This document shows positions 26,057 to 36,421 of a stretch of DNA of 64,000 nucleotides, piece by piece; within the stretch, counting starts at the first letter, position 1, and every line of letters begins with the position of its first letter. The stretch lies in contig NZ_CP097332.1 in the NCBI RefSeq assembly GCF_023516435.1, forward strand, positions 1,240,001 through 1,304,000. Reading direction: 5' to 3'. The notes under the pieces were generated by a model. That model saw only the letters and a list, made by a program, of their open reading frames with translations. It was not told the DNA's origin and did not search any database. Origin of the DNA: Jatrophihabitans telluris (GTDB taxonomy: Bacteria; Actinomycetota; Actinomycetes; Mycobacteriales; Jatrophihabitantaceae). The position numbers were made by a program, and so were the translations under genes.

Positions 26057-27403
26057 TCATGCGCCGCCCACGGGCGGGTGCGCGCGCACCCGAAGTTGGA
26101 GTTGTGTGGCCAGGCACTGGTCTGCGTCGGACAGGTCGATCCCGGTCAGTTCGGTTATCCGGCGAAGTCGGTAGCGGACGGTGGTCTGATGTATGCCCAG
26201 ATCGGCAGCGGTCGCGCTGACCTGAGCCCCGGACCGCAGATGTGTGAGCAGGGTCCGGGCGAGTTCGGGCTCCTCGGCGATCAATGCGTCGACTCGGCTG
26301 TCGTGCAGCTCAGGGACCGCGGCGACCTTCTCCTCGGCGGCGCGGATCAGGGCCAGCGGACGGACCTCACCGAACGTGGTCACACTCGCGGTGCCCAGCG
26401 ACAGGGCCAGCTGGGCACCGCGCAAGGACCGTCCGAGCTCGGCCTCCTCGACAGTGGGGCCGATGCCGGCCCGTACCGCAAAGCCGTAGCGGGCCTTGGC
26501 CGAGCCGATCAGGGCGCGAACCATCGCGGGCAGCCGGTCGGTGCCGCCAGGCACGAGCAGCTGCACCTGCCCGTCGAACTCCCCGGCCAGGGCGTCGCGA
26601 CGGTAGGCGGCTCCGTGCACTCCCACCACGCTCTGCAGGTCCTGGCGGCGTTGCCGGGTTTCGGTGGCGTCCCGGCCGGGGGCGGGGACGAAGCTGATCA
26701 CCGTTCGCGGTCTCGGCTTGGGCCCGGGATCCGGACCGACTCGCCCGCTTTGCAGCTGCCGCCGGACCAGTTCGGCGTTGCTGGGCACCCGGTCGGGTCC
26801 GGCCCGATCGAGCAGTGCCGCGGCCGCGAGCCGGGCCGCGCCGAGCAGGGCCTGGCGGGCGTGAGGCGGGAAGTCCGAACGCCCCTGCTGGACCCAGATC
26901 GTGCCCAGCTGGCGGGCGCCGGCGAAGATACCGACCGCGAGGCGGCGGCGAACGCCCGACTCGGGATGTTCGGCGATCTCGACGACGTCCTCCGACGCTG
27001 CGAGCCGGTCGTAGACCCCCCATTCGCGGAGCAGGGCCAGATAGCGTTCGGGACCACTGCGTTCCAGGATCGACAAGCGTCGAAGGTCGTCGACGTCCTC
27101 GCCGGACCTGGAATAGCCGAGTACCCGCGCAGCGGTGTCTTCGATGGTGACCAGGCCGCCGGTCAGGGTTGCGATGGTCTGGGCCAGGTCGGCGATATCT
27201 GCGGTCGCAGCGGTCGCAGCGGTCGCGGCGGTGTCGGCGGCGCCGCCGGCGGCGTCGGGCAGCGACTGACCCGGCTGCACCCAGCTCAGCCCTACGCCGG
27301 CCGCGTCGGCCAGCTCCTCGAGCGCCTGCCGTCGACCCGGGTCGGTGCCCGCACTCACGAGCAGCACGGCATCGACTTCGCTACGACTATCGGAGGAATC
27401 CAC
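26057..27403 (-). CDS. PucR-family activator of proline catabolism (PruC-like)
   Basis: 448 aa. There is an N-terminal sensor region (about residues 1-190), a GGDEF-like central domain and a C-terminal PucR HTH (LLTHLRSGAQVSATAADLGIHQTTVRYRLRRITELTG). It is divergent from pruA with a 147-bp shared region. In mycobacteria the equivalent divergent regulator of pruA-pruB (Rv1186c, PruC) activates proline use, so the same role is inferred here. An Ala/Thr-rich run at residues 57-70 comes from a short GCGGTCGCA repeat. Confidence 0.85.
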   Translation of the reverse strand: MDSSDSRSEVDAVLLVSAGTDPGRRQALEELADAAGVGLSWVQPGQSLPDAAGGAADTAATAATAATADIADLAQTIATLTGGLVTIEDTAARVLGYSRSGEDVDDLRRLSILERSGPERYLALLREWGVYDRLAASEDVVEIAEHPESGVRRRLAVGIFAGARQLGTIWVQQGRSDFPPHARQALLGAARLAAAALLDRAGPDRVPSNAELVRRQLQSGRVGPDPGPKPRPRTVISFVPAPGRDATETRQRRQDLQSVVGVHGAAYRRDALAGEFDGQVQLLVPGGTDRLPAMVRALIGSAKARYGFAVRAGIGPTVEEAELGRSLRGAQLALSLGTASVTTFGEVRPLALIRAAEEKVAAVPELHDSRVDALIAEEPELARTLLTHLRSGAQVSATAADLGIHQTTVRYRLRRITELTGIDLSDADQCLATQLQLRVRAHPPVGGA

Positions 27404-27550
27404 TCGTCCAGATTATCGTTTCCGAGCACACGGGAGCTCGTCCGCCCGCCTACGGTGGAGGACGTACAACCAATGACCGCTCACGCCTGGCTGTCGGTTC
27501 CTGACTGCCGACGCAAGAAAACCGTTGTCGCCCCGACCGAGGAGCACCCG

Positions 27551-29217
<1,667 letters not shown>

Positions 29218-29221
<4 letters not shown>

Positions 29222-30156
29222 CCGTGGCTGTGTTGCGTGAACCGCTGTTGGTCGCGGCCCGGTCTCCGCGGCTGCGTTCCGTAGCCGAGAAGTCGCGGCT
29301 GACGCGGCCGGTTGTCGACCGCTACGTGGCCGGACCCGGCGAGCAGGACGCGCTGGCCACCACCCGGGAGCTCGCGGCGGCGGGTATGTCGGTGACGCTG
29401 GACTTCCTCGGCGAGGACACCACTGCTGCGGAACAGGCCCAACACACGGTCGCGGCCTACCGCTCGGTGCTGGCGGCGCTGGGTGAGGCCGGTCTGGCCG
29501 GGCAGGCTGAGGTGTCGGTGAAGCTGTCGGCGATCGGTCAGTCGTTGCCCGTTGACGGCGAGAAGATCGCCCTGGACGGCGCTCGCGACATCTGCGCCGC
29601 CGCCGCCGCGGTGGGCACGACGGTCACCATCGACATGGAGGACCACACCACCACCGACTCGACCCTGTCGATCGTGCGGGAACTGCGCGTCGATCACGAG
29701 TGGGTCGGAACCGTTCTGCAGGCCTACCTCAAGCGTACCGAGTCCGACTGCCGCGACCTCGCCTACGAGGGCTCACGAATCCGCCTGTGCAAGGGTGCCT
29801 ACGCCGAGCCCGAGTCCGTCGCCTTCACCGGCGCGGAGGTGGAGCGGTCCTATCAGCGGTGCCTGGACGTCCTGCTCGGCGGCGCCGGCTATCCGATGAT
29901 CGCCACTCACGATCCGGTGATGATCATCGCCGCGCGGCAGGCCATTCGTCGGCACGGGCGGACCGCCGGAAGCTATGAGTTCCAGATGCTGCACGGAGTG
30001 CGGCCGGCCGAACAGCGGGCGCTGGCGGCTCAGGGCGAACGTATGCGGATCTACGTACCGTTCGGCGACGAGTGGTACGGCTACTTCATGCGCCGGCTGG
30101 CCGAACGTCCGGCCAACCTGTTGCTCTTCCTGCGTTCGCTGACGTCGAAGAAGTAA
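29218..30156 (+). CDS. pruB: Proline dehydrogenase PruB (monofunctional)
   Basis: 312 aa from the GTG at 29218, which overlaps the pruA stop; a second GTG lies two codons on. FAD-binding TIM barrel of the PRODH family: SVKLSAIGQSL, VTIDMEDHTTTDSTL, RIRLCKGAYAEP, IATHDPVMI, FQMLHGVRPAEQ and the C-terminal VPFGDEWYGYFMRRLAERPAN. It oxidises proline to P5C at the membrane and passes it to PruA. The monofunctional, pruA-coupled form is usual for actinobacteria. Confidence 0.95.
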
Positions 30157-30184
30157 CGGACGCGGTAGGTCGCGAAGGACCCAC

Positions 30185-30236
30185 CTCGCTCCGCTACAGT
30201 TTCGCTTCACAGTTTTGTCCAGCTGAGCGGAGCGAG
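30185..30236. promoter_or_regulatory. 11-bp perfect inverted repeat before the DUF4190 gene
   Basis: CTCGCTCCGCT (30,185-30,195) and AGCGGAGCGAG (30,226-30,236) are exact inverted copies 30 bases apart. They occupy most of the 79-bp gap between pruB and the DUF4190 gene, and the right arm ends on the G of its GTG. It could be an RNA stem controlling ribosome access (the arm contains GGAG), or the pruB terminator. Confidence 0.45.
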
Positions 30237-30697
30237 TGGTGACCGGTTTCGGCGGACCGCCGCCCAGCGACGACCCGTGGAAGGGTTCGGATGGCGGCCA
30301 GCCGCCGTACGGAGATTCGTCCTACGGGCAGCCGCCGTACGGCGAGCCGTCCTATGGTCAGGGTCCGTACGGCCAGCCGCCGTACGGCTATCAACCGTAT
30401 GCGTATCAACCGCCTCCGATGGGACAGCCGCCACATCCCTACGGGTCCTACCCCCAGCCTCAACCCGGCAACAGCCTGGCGGTGGCGTCGTTCGTCTGCA
30501 GTCTTTTCGGTTTCCTCTGCTGCATCGGGGCGATTGCGGGCACGATTCTCGGTTTCATGGGCCTGAGCCGGGCCAAGGAGCTCAACGGCGCCGGACGTGG
30601 CTTGGCGATCGCCGGGCTGGTGATCTCGAGTGTGTGGTTTCTGCTGGTGATCGCCTGGGCCGTCATCGCTTTTTCGTTGGGCGTGTATTCCTACTGA
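30236..30697 (+). CDS. DUF4190 membrane protein with Pro/Tyr/Gly-rich N-terminus
   Basis: 153 aa (GTG at 30236; GTG at 30239 equally possible). Residues 1-80 are repeats of PPYG and SYGQ type, a disordered cytoplasmic tail. Residues 80-150 contain two membrane helices around a short loop with [24 protein letters not shown], the DUF4190 signature. Such small proteins are common in actinobacteria and have no established role. It is convergent with imuB, with 3 bases between stops. Confidence 0.8.
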   Translation: MVTGFGGPPPSDDPWKGSDGGQPPYGDSSYGQPPYGEPSYGQGPYGQPPYGYQPYAYQPPPMGQPPHPYGSYPQPQPGNSLAVASFVCSLFGFLCCIGAIAGTILGFMGLSRAKELNGAGRGLAIAGLVISSVWFLLVIAWAVIAFSLGVYSY

Positions 30698-30700
30698 GTG

Positions 30701-32281
30701 TCAGTCGTAGATTCCTTCCAGATACCAGCGCCGGTCGGTGAGCCGGTAGCAGACCAGGTAGGCACGGCCGGATCCGTCGACCAGTTGTAGTCGAGCCAAT
30801 TGCTGGCGTGCCTGGCAGTCCCACCAGCGCTCGTCCACCGGCCACGGACCGGCCCAGGCGGTCACGGTGCTGGTGCGGCCGGTTTCCAGCACCAGGTGCA
30901 CCGGAGGATTGGGCAGCGCGCCACGTTCGGTGACGAGCACGTCGTGGCCCGTGCCGTCACGAACCTCCACCGGTTGCGGCGGGTCGAGGATCACCGACGG
31001 AGCCGGTGAGGGCAATCGTCCCGGCCAGGGCCGCCGGGCTAGTTCGTCGTGGGAACCGTCCGGCCGGTCGTCTCCCCACGGAATGAGCTTGGTGCGTTGG
31101 GCGGGGCTGCGTCCACCGGACACGACCGGAGTGGCGACCGAACCGTGGCCGAGCAGAGTGGCGACCCGGGCCAGGGCCCGGTGTGCGCGCTCGTCGGCTG
31201 CTCCGTCCGCGCCCCAGAGGGCACGTTGGTGACTACCGGTCGGCACGGTGTCGACCGGCACCAACTGCAGGGAGGTGATCGGCCCGGTGGGAGCGTTGGG
31301 TTCACCCGCGGCCCGGTTGAGCCATCCTTCCAGCTGCCAACGGATGCGATCGGTGACGTCGATTGCGCTGAGGATGCCGGCGTGCCGCCAGCGACGCACG
31401 GATTCTTCGCCCCGGTCGGTGGCACTGATCAGTTCGAAGCAGGTGCACGCCAGCCCGTGGTCGGCGAGGTCGAGGATGAATTGCTCGACGGCGCCACGGG
31501 CGGAGAAGGCGATCGAGTCCACCCGGTCCAGGGGCGGATCGAATTCGACGGTCACCTCGAATTCGACGGGCGGTCGGCGGGCGGCGATGGGACGGGCGTC
31601 CACGCCGCCGGCCTGCCGATGGGCCCAGGCTCCGGCCGGCCCGAAACGGGCGTGGACATCGGCGGCCGGCAGCGCGGCGAAAGCGCCGAGAGTGCGGATA
31701 CCCAGACGTGTGAGCAGGTCGACCAGTTCTGGTTCGTCCAGGGTGTCGATGGGCAGCTGGGCCAGGAAGGCGGGGGAGGTACCCGCCGGGACGAGAGTGC
31801 CGTGCCGCGCGGCCTGTTCCGCGGCGAAGGCGCCGTCGGCGACGCCGATGAGGACATTGTCGGTGTGGGTGCCGATCGCCCGTGACAGGGCGTGCAGAAC
31901 GGCGGTTTCCCCACCGAAATAACGGGTCGGTCCTCCGATACCGATGGCGGCCAGGCCGGGGCGGTCGACCTCGACGCCAGGTGCGATCGCCTCGATGGCG
32001 GAGATGACCGGCTCGAAGGCGCGTGCCTCGGCCGCTTCGTTGCGGGCAAGGACGATGAGGTCCGGACACCGGCTCTGGGCTTCACGTCGACGCAGGCCAC
32101 GTTTGATGCCGTGGTTGCGGGCCGACTGCGAACAGGCCACCACCCGGTTGGCGGTGAACACCGCGACCGGGGGATCGCCGAAGAGGCCGTGCTCGGCGCG
32201 GGCAGCGGTGACCGGCCAGTCCGGACACCAGATCGCGGCCATGCGCGGCGGGGTTTGCCGGACCCGCAGCGGGGCGGTCAT
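30701..32281 (-). CDS. imuB: ImuB, Y-family polymerase-like mutasome protein
   Basis: 526 aa. It has a Y-family polymerase fold (RMAAIWCPDWPVTAARAEHG, GLRRREAQSRCPDLIVL, LTRLGIRTLGAFAALPAADV) but the catalytic acidic residues of DinB are not conserved at the first motif (WCPDWPV), as in ImuB proteins, which act as a beta-clamp adaptor. The C-terminal tail after about residue 360 is ImuB-specific. It starts with a 4-nt overlap with imuA'. It joins DnaE2 and ImuA' in translesion synthesis. Confidence 0.9.
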   Translation of the reverse strand: MTAPLRVRQTPPRMAAIWCPDWPVTAARAEHGLFGDPPVAVFTANRVVACSQSARNHGIKRGLRRREAQSRCPDLIVLARNEAAEARAFEPVISAIEAIAPGVEVDRPGLAAIGIGGPTRYFGGETAVLHALSRAIGTHTDNVLIGVADGAFAAEQAARHGTLVPAGTSPAFLAQLPIDTLDEPELVDLLTRLGIRTLGAFAALPAADVHARFGPAGAWAHRQAGGVDARPIAARRPPVEFEVTVEFDPPLDRVDSIAFSARGAVEQFILDLADHGLACTCFELISATDRGEESVRRWRHAGILSAIDVTDRIRWQLEGWLNRAAGEPNAPTGPITSLQLVPVDTVPTGSHQRALWGADGAADERAHRALARVATLLGHGSVATPVVSGGRSPAQRTKLIPWGDDRPDGSHDELARRPWPGRLPSPAPSVILDPPQPVEVRDGTGHDVLVTERGALPNPPVHLVLETGRTSTVTAWAGPWPVDERWWDCQARQQLARLQLVDGSGRAYLVCYRLTDRRWYLEGIYD

Positions 32282-33276
32282 CCGGCGCGCTCGTCGAACT
32301 CGGCCACGACCGGGTGGGCAGCGACGGGATGAGCGGGGTGAGCGGGTAGCCAGAGTTCAGCGGTGTGAGGACGGGCGGAGCGGCCCTTGCCGCTGACGGT
32401 GACCAGAAGCTGGCGGGACGTCAGGCGGCCGTAGCCGTCACCGATTCCCTGCCAGCGTCCGTGCCGGGCGGACAGCTGGACCTCCAGCGCCGGCCAGCTG
32501 GCCGCCTGCTGGCCGAAGAGCACGAGGACGGCGTCCTTGGTGCGGGCTCGTGCGGTGAGCCGGCGAGTGTCACCGTCGGAGACGGCGGTGGCGCCGGTGA
32601 CACCAGGCCGGGCCACGACGATGTCTACGGCGTCGAGCAGTGCCCCGACCGCGGTGGTCCAATTGGCGGTGTTCCAGCCGGGTTCGGGCGGACTGATCAC
32701 GGCCACCCGGTTGAGTGCCACCCCGGCTTCGACAGCGGCTTCGGCGCTGATCGCCGGCATACCGACCAGGGCGATCCACGCTCCTTCGGCCGAGGCGGTT
32801 CCCAGCAGGGCGAGCAGCAGCGAGACGGAGCTGGTGACCGCCAGACTGCTGCCGCGGCGCAAGCCGTGGGGCAGCAGATCGGACAGCGATTCCGGCACCG
32901 GGAGCGGGGGAACGGCTGGGCGTGACAGCCCTGAGAGCGGACCGGCCACAGCGCGCGCCACCGAATGCAGGAGGCCGCCGGTACCTCCGGCAGTGGGTTC
33001 CCTGGTGCCGGTACGCAGCTCAGCCCGCAGCGACGCGCGTTCGTGGGACAGCCGGCGCACGTTGGGACCGGCGTCGGTGAACGGGTCCGGCTCGGCGATG
33101 GCGTACGCGCCGTCGGTGTCGTCGAAGTTCGCCGCCTGCTCATCGACGTCCGCTACTGAATCCGCTACTGAATCCGCGGTGGAATCTGCGGTGGAATCCA
33201 GGCCTTCGACGTGGTGGTGAGCCGGGCCGTCGGTTCGACAGTCGGCGGCATCATCAGCGGCGGCGAAGCGGGTCAC
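32278..33276 (-). CDS. imuA': ImuA' (RecA-like mutasome protein)
   Basis: 332 aa from the GTG at 33276. The RecA-related core begins near residue 75 (VRRLSHERASLRAEL) and continues with SLSDLLPHGLRRGSSLAVTSSVSLLLALLGTASAEGAW, where the Walker A region is degenerate, as in actinobacterial ImuA'. The first about 70 residues are an acidic Asp/Ser/Thr/Ala repeat tail (DSTADSTADSVADSV). The gene is the first of an SOS operon with imuB. The start is supported because the SOS box lies at the same 10-nt distance as in dnaE2. Confidence 0.85.
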   Translation of the reverse strand: MTRFAAADDAADCRTDGPAHHHVEGLDSTADSTADSVADSVADVDEQAANFDDTDGAYAIAEPDPFTDAGPNVRRLSHERASLRAELRTGTREPTAGGTGGLLHSVARAVAGPLSGLSRPAVPPLPVPESLSDLLPHGLRRGSSLAVTSSVSLLLALLGTASAEGAWIALVGMPAISAEAAVEAGVALNRVAVISPPEPGWNTANWTTAVGALLDAVDIVVARPGVTGATAVSDGDTRRLTARARTKDAVLVLFGQQAASWPALEVQLSARHGRWQGIGDGYGRLTSRQLLVTVSGKGRSARPHTAELWLPAHPAHPVAAHPVVAEFDERAG

Positions 33277-33286
33277 CCACCTATGT

Positions 33287-33302
33287 TCGAACGCTTGTTC
33301 TA
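33287..33302 (-). promoter_or_regulatory. LexA SOS box of imuA'-imuB
   Basis: TCGAACGCTTGTTCTA, sharing both half-sites TCGAAC and GTTCTA with the dnaE2 box. It ends 10 nt before the imuA' GTG, the same spacing as at dnaE2, and GAACAT in the gap can serve as -10. Confidence 0.85.
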
Positions 33303-33307
33303 ATATG

Positions 33308-34981
33308 TCAAACGGGGTTCGGCGTGTCCGGTAACGTGTGGGCCACCCGAGCCAGGATCTCGTCCAGCACGCTCTGGCTGGTGGCGAAATTCAATCGGGC
33401 GAAGCCACTGCCGCCGGCTCCGAAATCCAGGCCGCGGCTCAGTTCCACGCCGGCCGCGCGCACCGCGACTGCGGGGTCCTCACCGAGCCCGGCCAGGCGC
33501 AGCCAAGCCAGATACGTCGCCTGCGGCGGGATCCACTGCACTCCGGGCGTCGACCGCACCCACGCATCGATCCGGTCCCGCCGCGCCCGCAGCTGGCCGA
33601 GGAGTTCGGTCAGCCATTCGTCCCCGCTGCGCCAGGCCGCCAGCGTGGCGCTCACGCCGAGGGTGTTGACGGCGCCGTACAGATCCGGGGGCGCCGCCTG
33701 CCAGCGCCGCCAGAGCGTCACCGGACCGACGTGAGCGACCGCGGTTCGCAGCCCGGCCAGGTTGAACGCCTTGGTCGCCGAGGTCAGGGTGATCGTGCGC
33801 AGCGCCACCGCTTCATCGAGCGAGGCGAACGGGCGGAAGCGTCCAGGTTCGAAACTCAGTTCCGCGTGGATCTCGTCGCTGATGACGATCAGGTCGAGCC
33901 GGTCGGCGATCTCGGCGATCGCGCGCAGCTCCGTCTCGTCGAAGATGTGCCCGGTGGGATTGTGGGGATTGACCAGCAGCAGCACTTTCGCCTTGCTGGA
34001 GCGCAAAGTCTCCTCCATGGCGACGGTATCCAGACGCCAGCTCGCCCCGTCGGACGCCAGCGGCAGACCGACGAGGCGGCGGCCCATCGTCGAGATCGTA
34101 GCCAGAAACGGTGGATAGTTCGGCACGATCGTGGCTACCGGGTCGCCGGCGTTGGTGAGCAGTTCGATGCACACCTGCAGCCCCTGGATGATGTCGGTGA
34201 TGCTGCGCACCCGACCCGGGTCGGGGCTCCAGCCGTGACGTCGGTCCATGTGCTCGGCGAACGGTTGCGCCAGCGGGTCGGCCGGCCAGTCGGGATAGCC
34301 GAGGTCGCCCCGCGCCAACTCGGCCTCGATCGCGGCCAGCACGGGAGGACACACGGCGAAGTCCATGTCGGCCACCCAAGCTGGCAGCAGCTCATGGCCC
34401 GGACGACGCCACTTCACTCCGTGCTTGCGCCGCAGCCACGCCAGCTCCGGCTCGAACGGCGTGGACGGCTCGGGCATGGTGTCGGTCCGGGGCGCCGACG
34501 TCCGGCGAGCGGCCGACAGGGCGTCGCGGATGATCTCCAACTGGCCGTGATGCTGGGCCAGCTCTTCGTAGAGATGCAGCAACGCGGTGCTGGCGTCCAG
34601 CGGAATTTCCGGGCCGTCGGCCCACTCCGAAGGCGGGCAGGCCAACGCCGCTCCGGGCCTGGTGGCCGCAACGTCGAGCCGCAACCGTTCGCGGCTGCGC
34701 TCGGCTCGTTCGAGCAACGGGCCGACCGGGCCGCTGGCGTGGAACTCGGCCTCACGATCACGGTTCGAGGCCCGTCCGTGGACCACATGACCGGCCCAGT
34801 ACTCGATCACTGCGAGGCAATGGGTGAGCAACGCGTAGGGAGTGTTCGAACCAGGCAGTGCAGGACTCCGATTGGCCAGTTCGTCGCCGAGCTCGAGGAC
34901 GATGCGGCACATGCCGTCGAGTGCGCGTTCGAGAAAGTAGCCGAAATCGTCGGCCCGTACCGCTATCGCGCTGTCGTCCAT
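33308..34981 (-). CDS. DinB-superfamily domain fused to MalY/PatB C-S lyase (aminotransferase class I)
   Basis: 557 aa from the ATG at 34981 with GGAG 5 nt upstream. Residues 1-165 are a DinB-like four-helix domain (ALDGMCRIVLELGDELANRS, LTHCLAVIEYWAGHVVHG, LLHLYEELAQHHGQLEIIRDAL) with His residues of the mycothiol-dependent enzyme superfamily. From residue 169 a full-length MalY-type PLP enzyme follows (AWVADMDFAVCPPVL, LLVNPHNPTGHIF, ISDEIHAELSFEPG, PLP lysine in TSATKAFNLAG). No stop or ribosome site separates them, so the sequence shows a single fused gene. The C-terminal half probably cleaves cystathionine-like C-S bonds; the role of the N-terminal half is unknown. Confidence 0.8.
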   Translation of the reverse strand: MDDSAIAVRADDFGYFLERALDGMCRIVLELGDELANRSPALPGSNTPYALLTHCLAVIEYWAGHVVHGRASNRDREAEFHASGPVGPLLERAERSRERLRLDVAATRPGAALACPPSEWADGPEIPLDASTALLHLYEELAQHHGQLEIIRDALSAARRTSAPRTDTMPEPSTPFEPELAWLRRKHGVKWRRPGHELLPAWVADMDFAVCPPVLAAIEAELARGDLGYPDWPADPLAQPFAEHMDRRHGWSPDPGRVRSITDIIQGLQVCIELLTNAGDPVATIVPNYPPFLATISTMGRRLVGLPLASDGASWRLDTVAMEETLRSSKAKVLLLVNPHNPTGHIFDETELRAIAEIADRLDLIVISDEIHAELSFEPGRFRPFASLDEAVALRTITLTSATKAFNLAGLRTAVAHVGPVTLWRRWQAAPPDLYGAVNTLGVSATLAAWRSGDEWLTELLGQLRARRDRIDAWVRSTPGVQWIPPQATYLAWLRLAGLGEDPAVAVRAAGVELSRGLDFGAGGSGFARLNFATSQSVLDEILARVAHTLPDTPNPV

Positions 34982-35006
34982 GCCATCTCCGTCGACGTCC
35001 GTCCTG

Positions 35007-35078
35007 GGTAACCGCCTGAGACGGTTACCGTCAAAGCACACCTTGTCACCGCCCCGGTAACCGGTCAAGATGGTTACG
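35007..35078. promoter_or_regulatory. Two copies of a GGTAACCG-N7-CGGTTACC dyad in a divergent promoter
   Basis: Site 1 at 35,007-35,029 is a perfect 8-bp dyad with a 7-bp spacer. Site 2 at 35,056-35,078 has the same left arm and spacer with TGGTTACG as right arm (two mismatches); its last base is the first base of the GTG of the CGNR gene. Centre distance is 49 bp. This is the pattern of an operator pair for a dimeric regulator, most simply the CGNR protein itself. Confidence 0.75.
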
Positions 35079-35650
35079 TGGATTTCGTCTTCGTCAGCGG
35101 CCGGCCGAGTCTCGACTTCGTCGGCACCCGCAAATGGCGGCGGGACAGTGCCGAGGAGCAGCTTCTCGGTGCGGCCGACCTGGCGGACTGGACGGTGCGA
35201 GCCGGCCTGCTGGACGTGGCCCCGCGGGTCGACGCGAGCGGGCTCGGCCACGCGATCGAGCTGCGGGAATCGATGTACCGGTTGCTGGCCCTGACCGCCT
35301 CGCCGACCCGCTCGAGCGCGCGGGATCGTCGGCGGCTCAATGCCGTCGGGGCTCGTCCGCCCGTCGAGTTGGCGCTGCGAGGTCAGCGGGTCAGACGCAG
35401 CGGCGACCTCGATGCCGTGCTCGCCACCCTGGCTCGCGACGCCATCGAGATCATCGGCACGGACGCCATGGCCAGCGTGCGCGAATGCACCAACGAGCGG
35501 TGCACCAGGCTTTTCCTCGACGCTTCACGGGGACGGACCCGGCGCTGGTGCGGGATGTCCGAATGCGGCAACCGGCACAAGGTCGCCGCGTTCCGCGAAC
35601 GCGAGGGAGCCGGATCGATCCGAGCCGGATCAACCCGAGCACCGCGATGA
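35078..35650 (+). CDS. CGNR zinc-finger (ABATE-domain) regulator
   Basis: 190 aa from the GTG at 35078. The N-terminal stress-response (ABATE) region (FVSGRPSLDFVGTRKWR ... LLGAADLADWTVRAGLL) is followed by a C-terminal CGNR zinc finger, ECTNERCTRLFLDASRGR with CGMSECGNRHKVAAFRER, giving the C-x4-C-n-C-x4-C set. Such proteins are predicted transcription regulators. A dyad overlaps its start codon. The stop overlaps the ATG of the phosphotransferase gene. Confidence 0.85.
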   Translation: MDFVFVSGRPSLDFVGTRKWRRDSAEEQLLGAADLADWTVRAGLLDVAPRVDASGLGHAIELRESMYRLLALTASPTRSSARDRRRLNAVGARPPVELALRGQRVRRSGDLDAVLATLARDAIEIIGTDAMASVRECTNERCTRLFLDASRGRTRRWCGMSECGNRHKVAAFREREGAGSIRAGSTRAPR

Positions 35651-36405
35651 ACGCGGCCGCGCCCTTGGTCGACCCGGCGGTCCCCGACGCGGTCGCACGT
35701 CTGGCCGGTACCGATGAGCTGAGGGCCGTGTGGGTCAACGAACTCGGGGGAACCACCTGGCAGCTGACCTCGGCCGATGCTGACGGCCGACACCGGTTCG
35801 TGAAGTGGGCGCCATCGATCTCGGGCCTGAGACTGGAAGCCGAACTCGCTCGCCTGGACTGGGCCTTCGGCTACGTGGCCGTCCCCGCCGTGATCGCCTT
35901 CGGCGGCGACGAGGACGGCGACTGGCTTCTCACCGAGGGGCTGGGCGGTGACAACGCGGCCAGTGCGCGCTGGCAAGCGGATCCACTGGTTGCCGCCACC
36001 GCGGTCGGAGCCGGACTCCGCCACCTGCACGACGCGCTCCCGGTGGGCACGTGCCCGTTCACCTGGTCGATCGCCGAACGCATCGCGGCGCACCAGCGGC
36101 AGGGCGACGCTGTGTCGGTGACCGAGCAGGACGCGCCTCCGGTGGTCGATCCGGTGGTCTGTCACGGCGACGCCTGCCTTCCCAACACGGTGCTGCGCCC
36201 GGACGGCGGGCTGGCCGGCCACGTGGACCTCGGCCGGCTCGGGGTCGCCGACCGGTGGGCCGATCTTGCCGTGGCCACCTGGAGTACCGAGTGGACCTTT
36301 GGGCCGGGCTTCGAGCACGCCGTCCTGGCGGGGTACGGGATCGACGCCGACTTCGAGCGCATCGATTTCTACCGGCGGCTCTGGGGCTCGGCGCCCGGAT
36401 CCTGA
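35647..36405 (+). CDS. APH-like phosphotransferase
   Basis: 252 aa, ATG at 35647 overlapping the previous stop. Aminoglycoside phosphotransferase fold: nucleotide-site Lys in HRFVKWAP, GLRHLHDALPVGTCPF, catalytic loop VVCHGDACLPNTVL (Asp as base) and metal site GHVDLGRLGVADRWADLAV. The length and motifs resemble APH(3')-type enzymes, but many chromosomal members phosphorylate other small molecules, so aminoglycoside resistance is not established. It is translationally coupled to the CGNR regulator. Confidence 0.83.
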   Translation: MNAAAPLVDPAVPDAVARLAGTDELRAVWVNELGGTTWQLTSADADGRHRFVKWAPSISGLRLEAELARLDWAFGYVAVPAVIAFGGDEDGDWLLTEGLGGDNAASARWQADPLVAATAVGAGLRHLHDALPVGTCPFTWSIAERIAAHQRQGDAVSVTEQDAPPVVDPVVCHGDACLPNTVLRPDGGLAGHVDLGRLGVADRWADLAVATWSTEWTFGPGFEHAVLAGYGIDADFERIDFYRRLWGSAPGS

Positions 36406-36421
36406 CGCGTTCGGCGAACCG

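Noticed and set aside
34982-35251. Longer N-terminus for the DinB-MalY protein
   Set aside because: It would cross the duplicated dyad and overlap the divergent CGNR gene; the ATG at 34,981 has a good ribosome site.
35647-36405. Aminoglycoside resistance gene
   Set aside because: The fold is clear but the context (CGNR regulator, chromosomal, normal base usage) gives no support for a resistance role.
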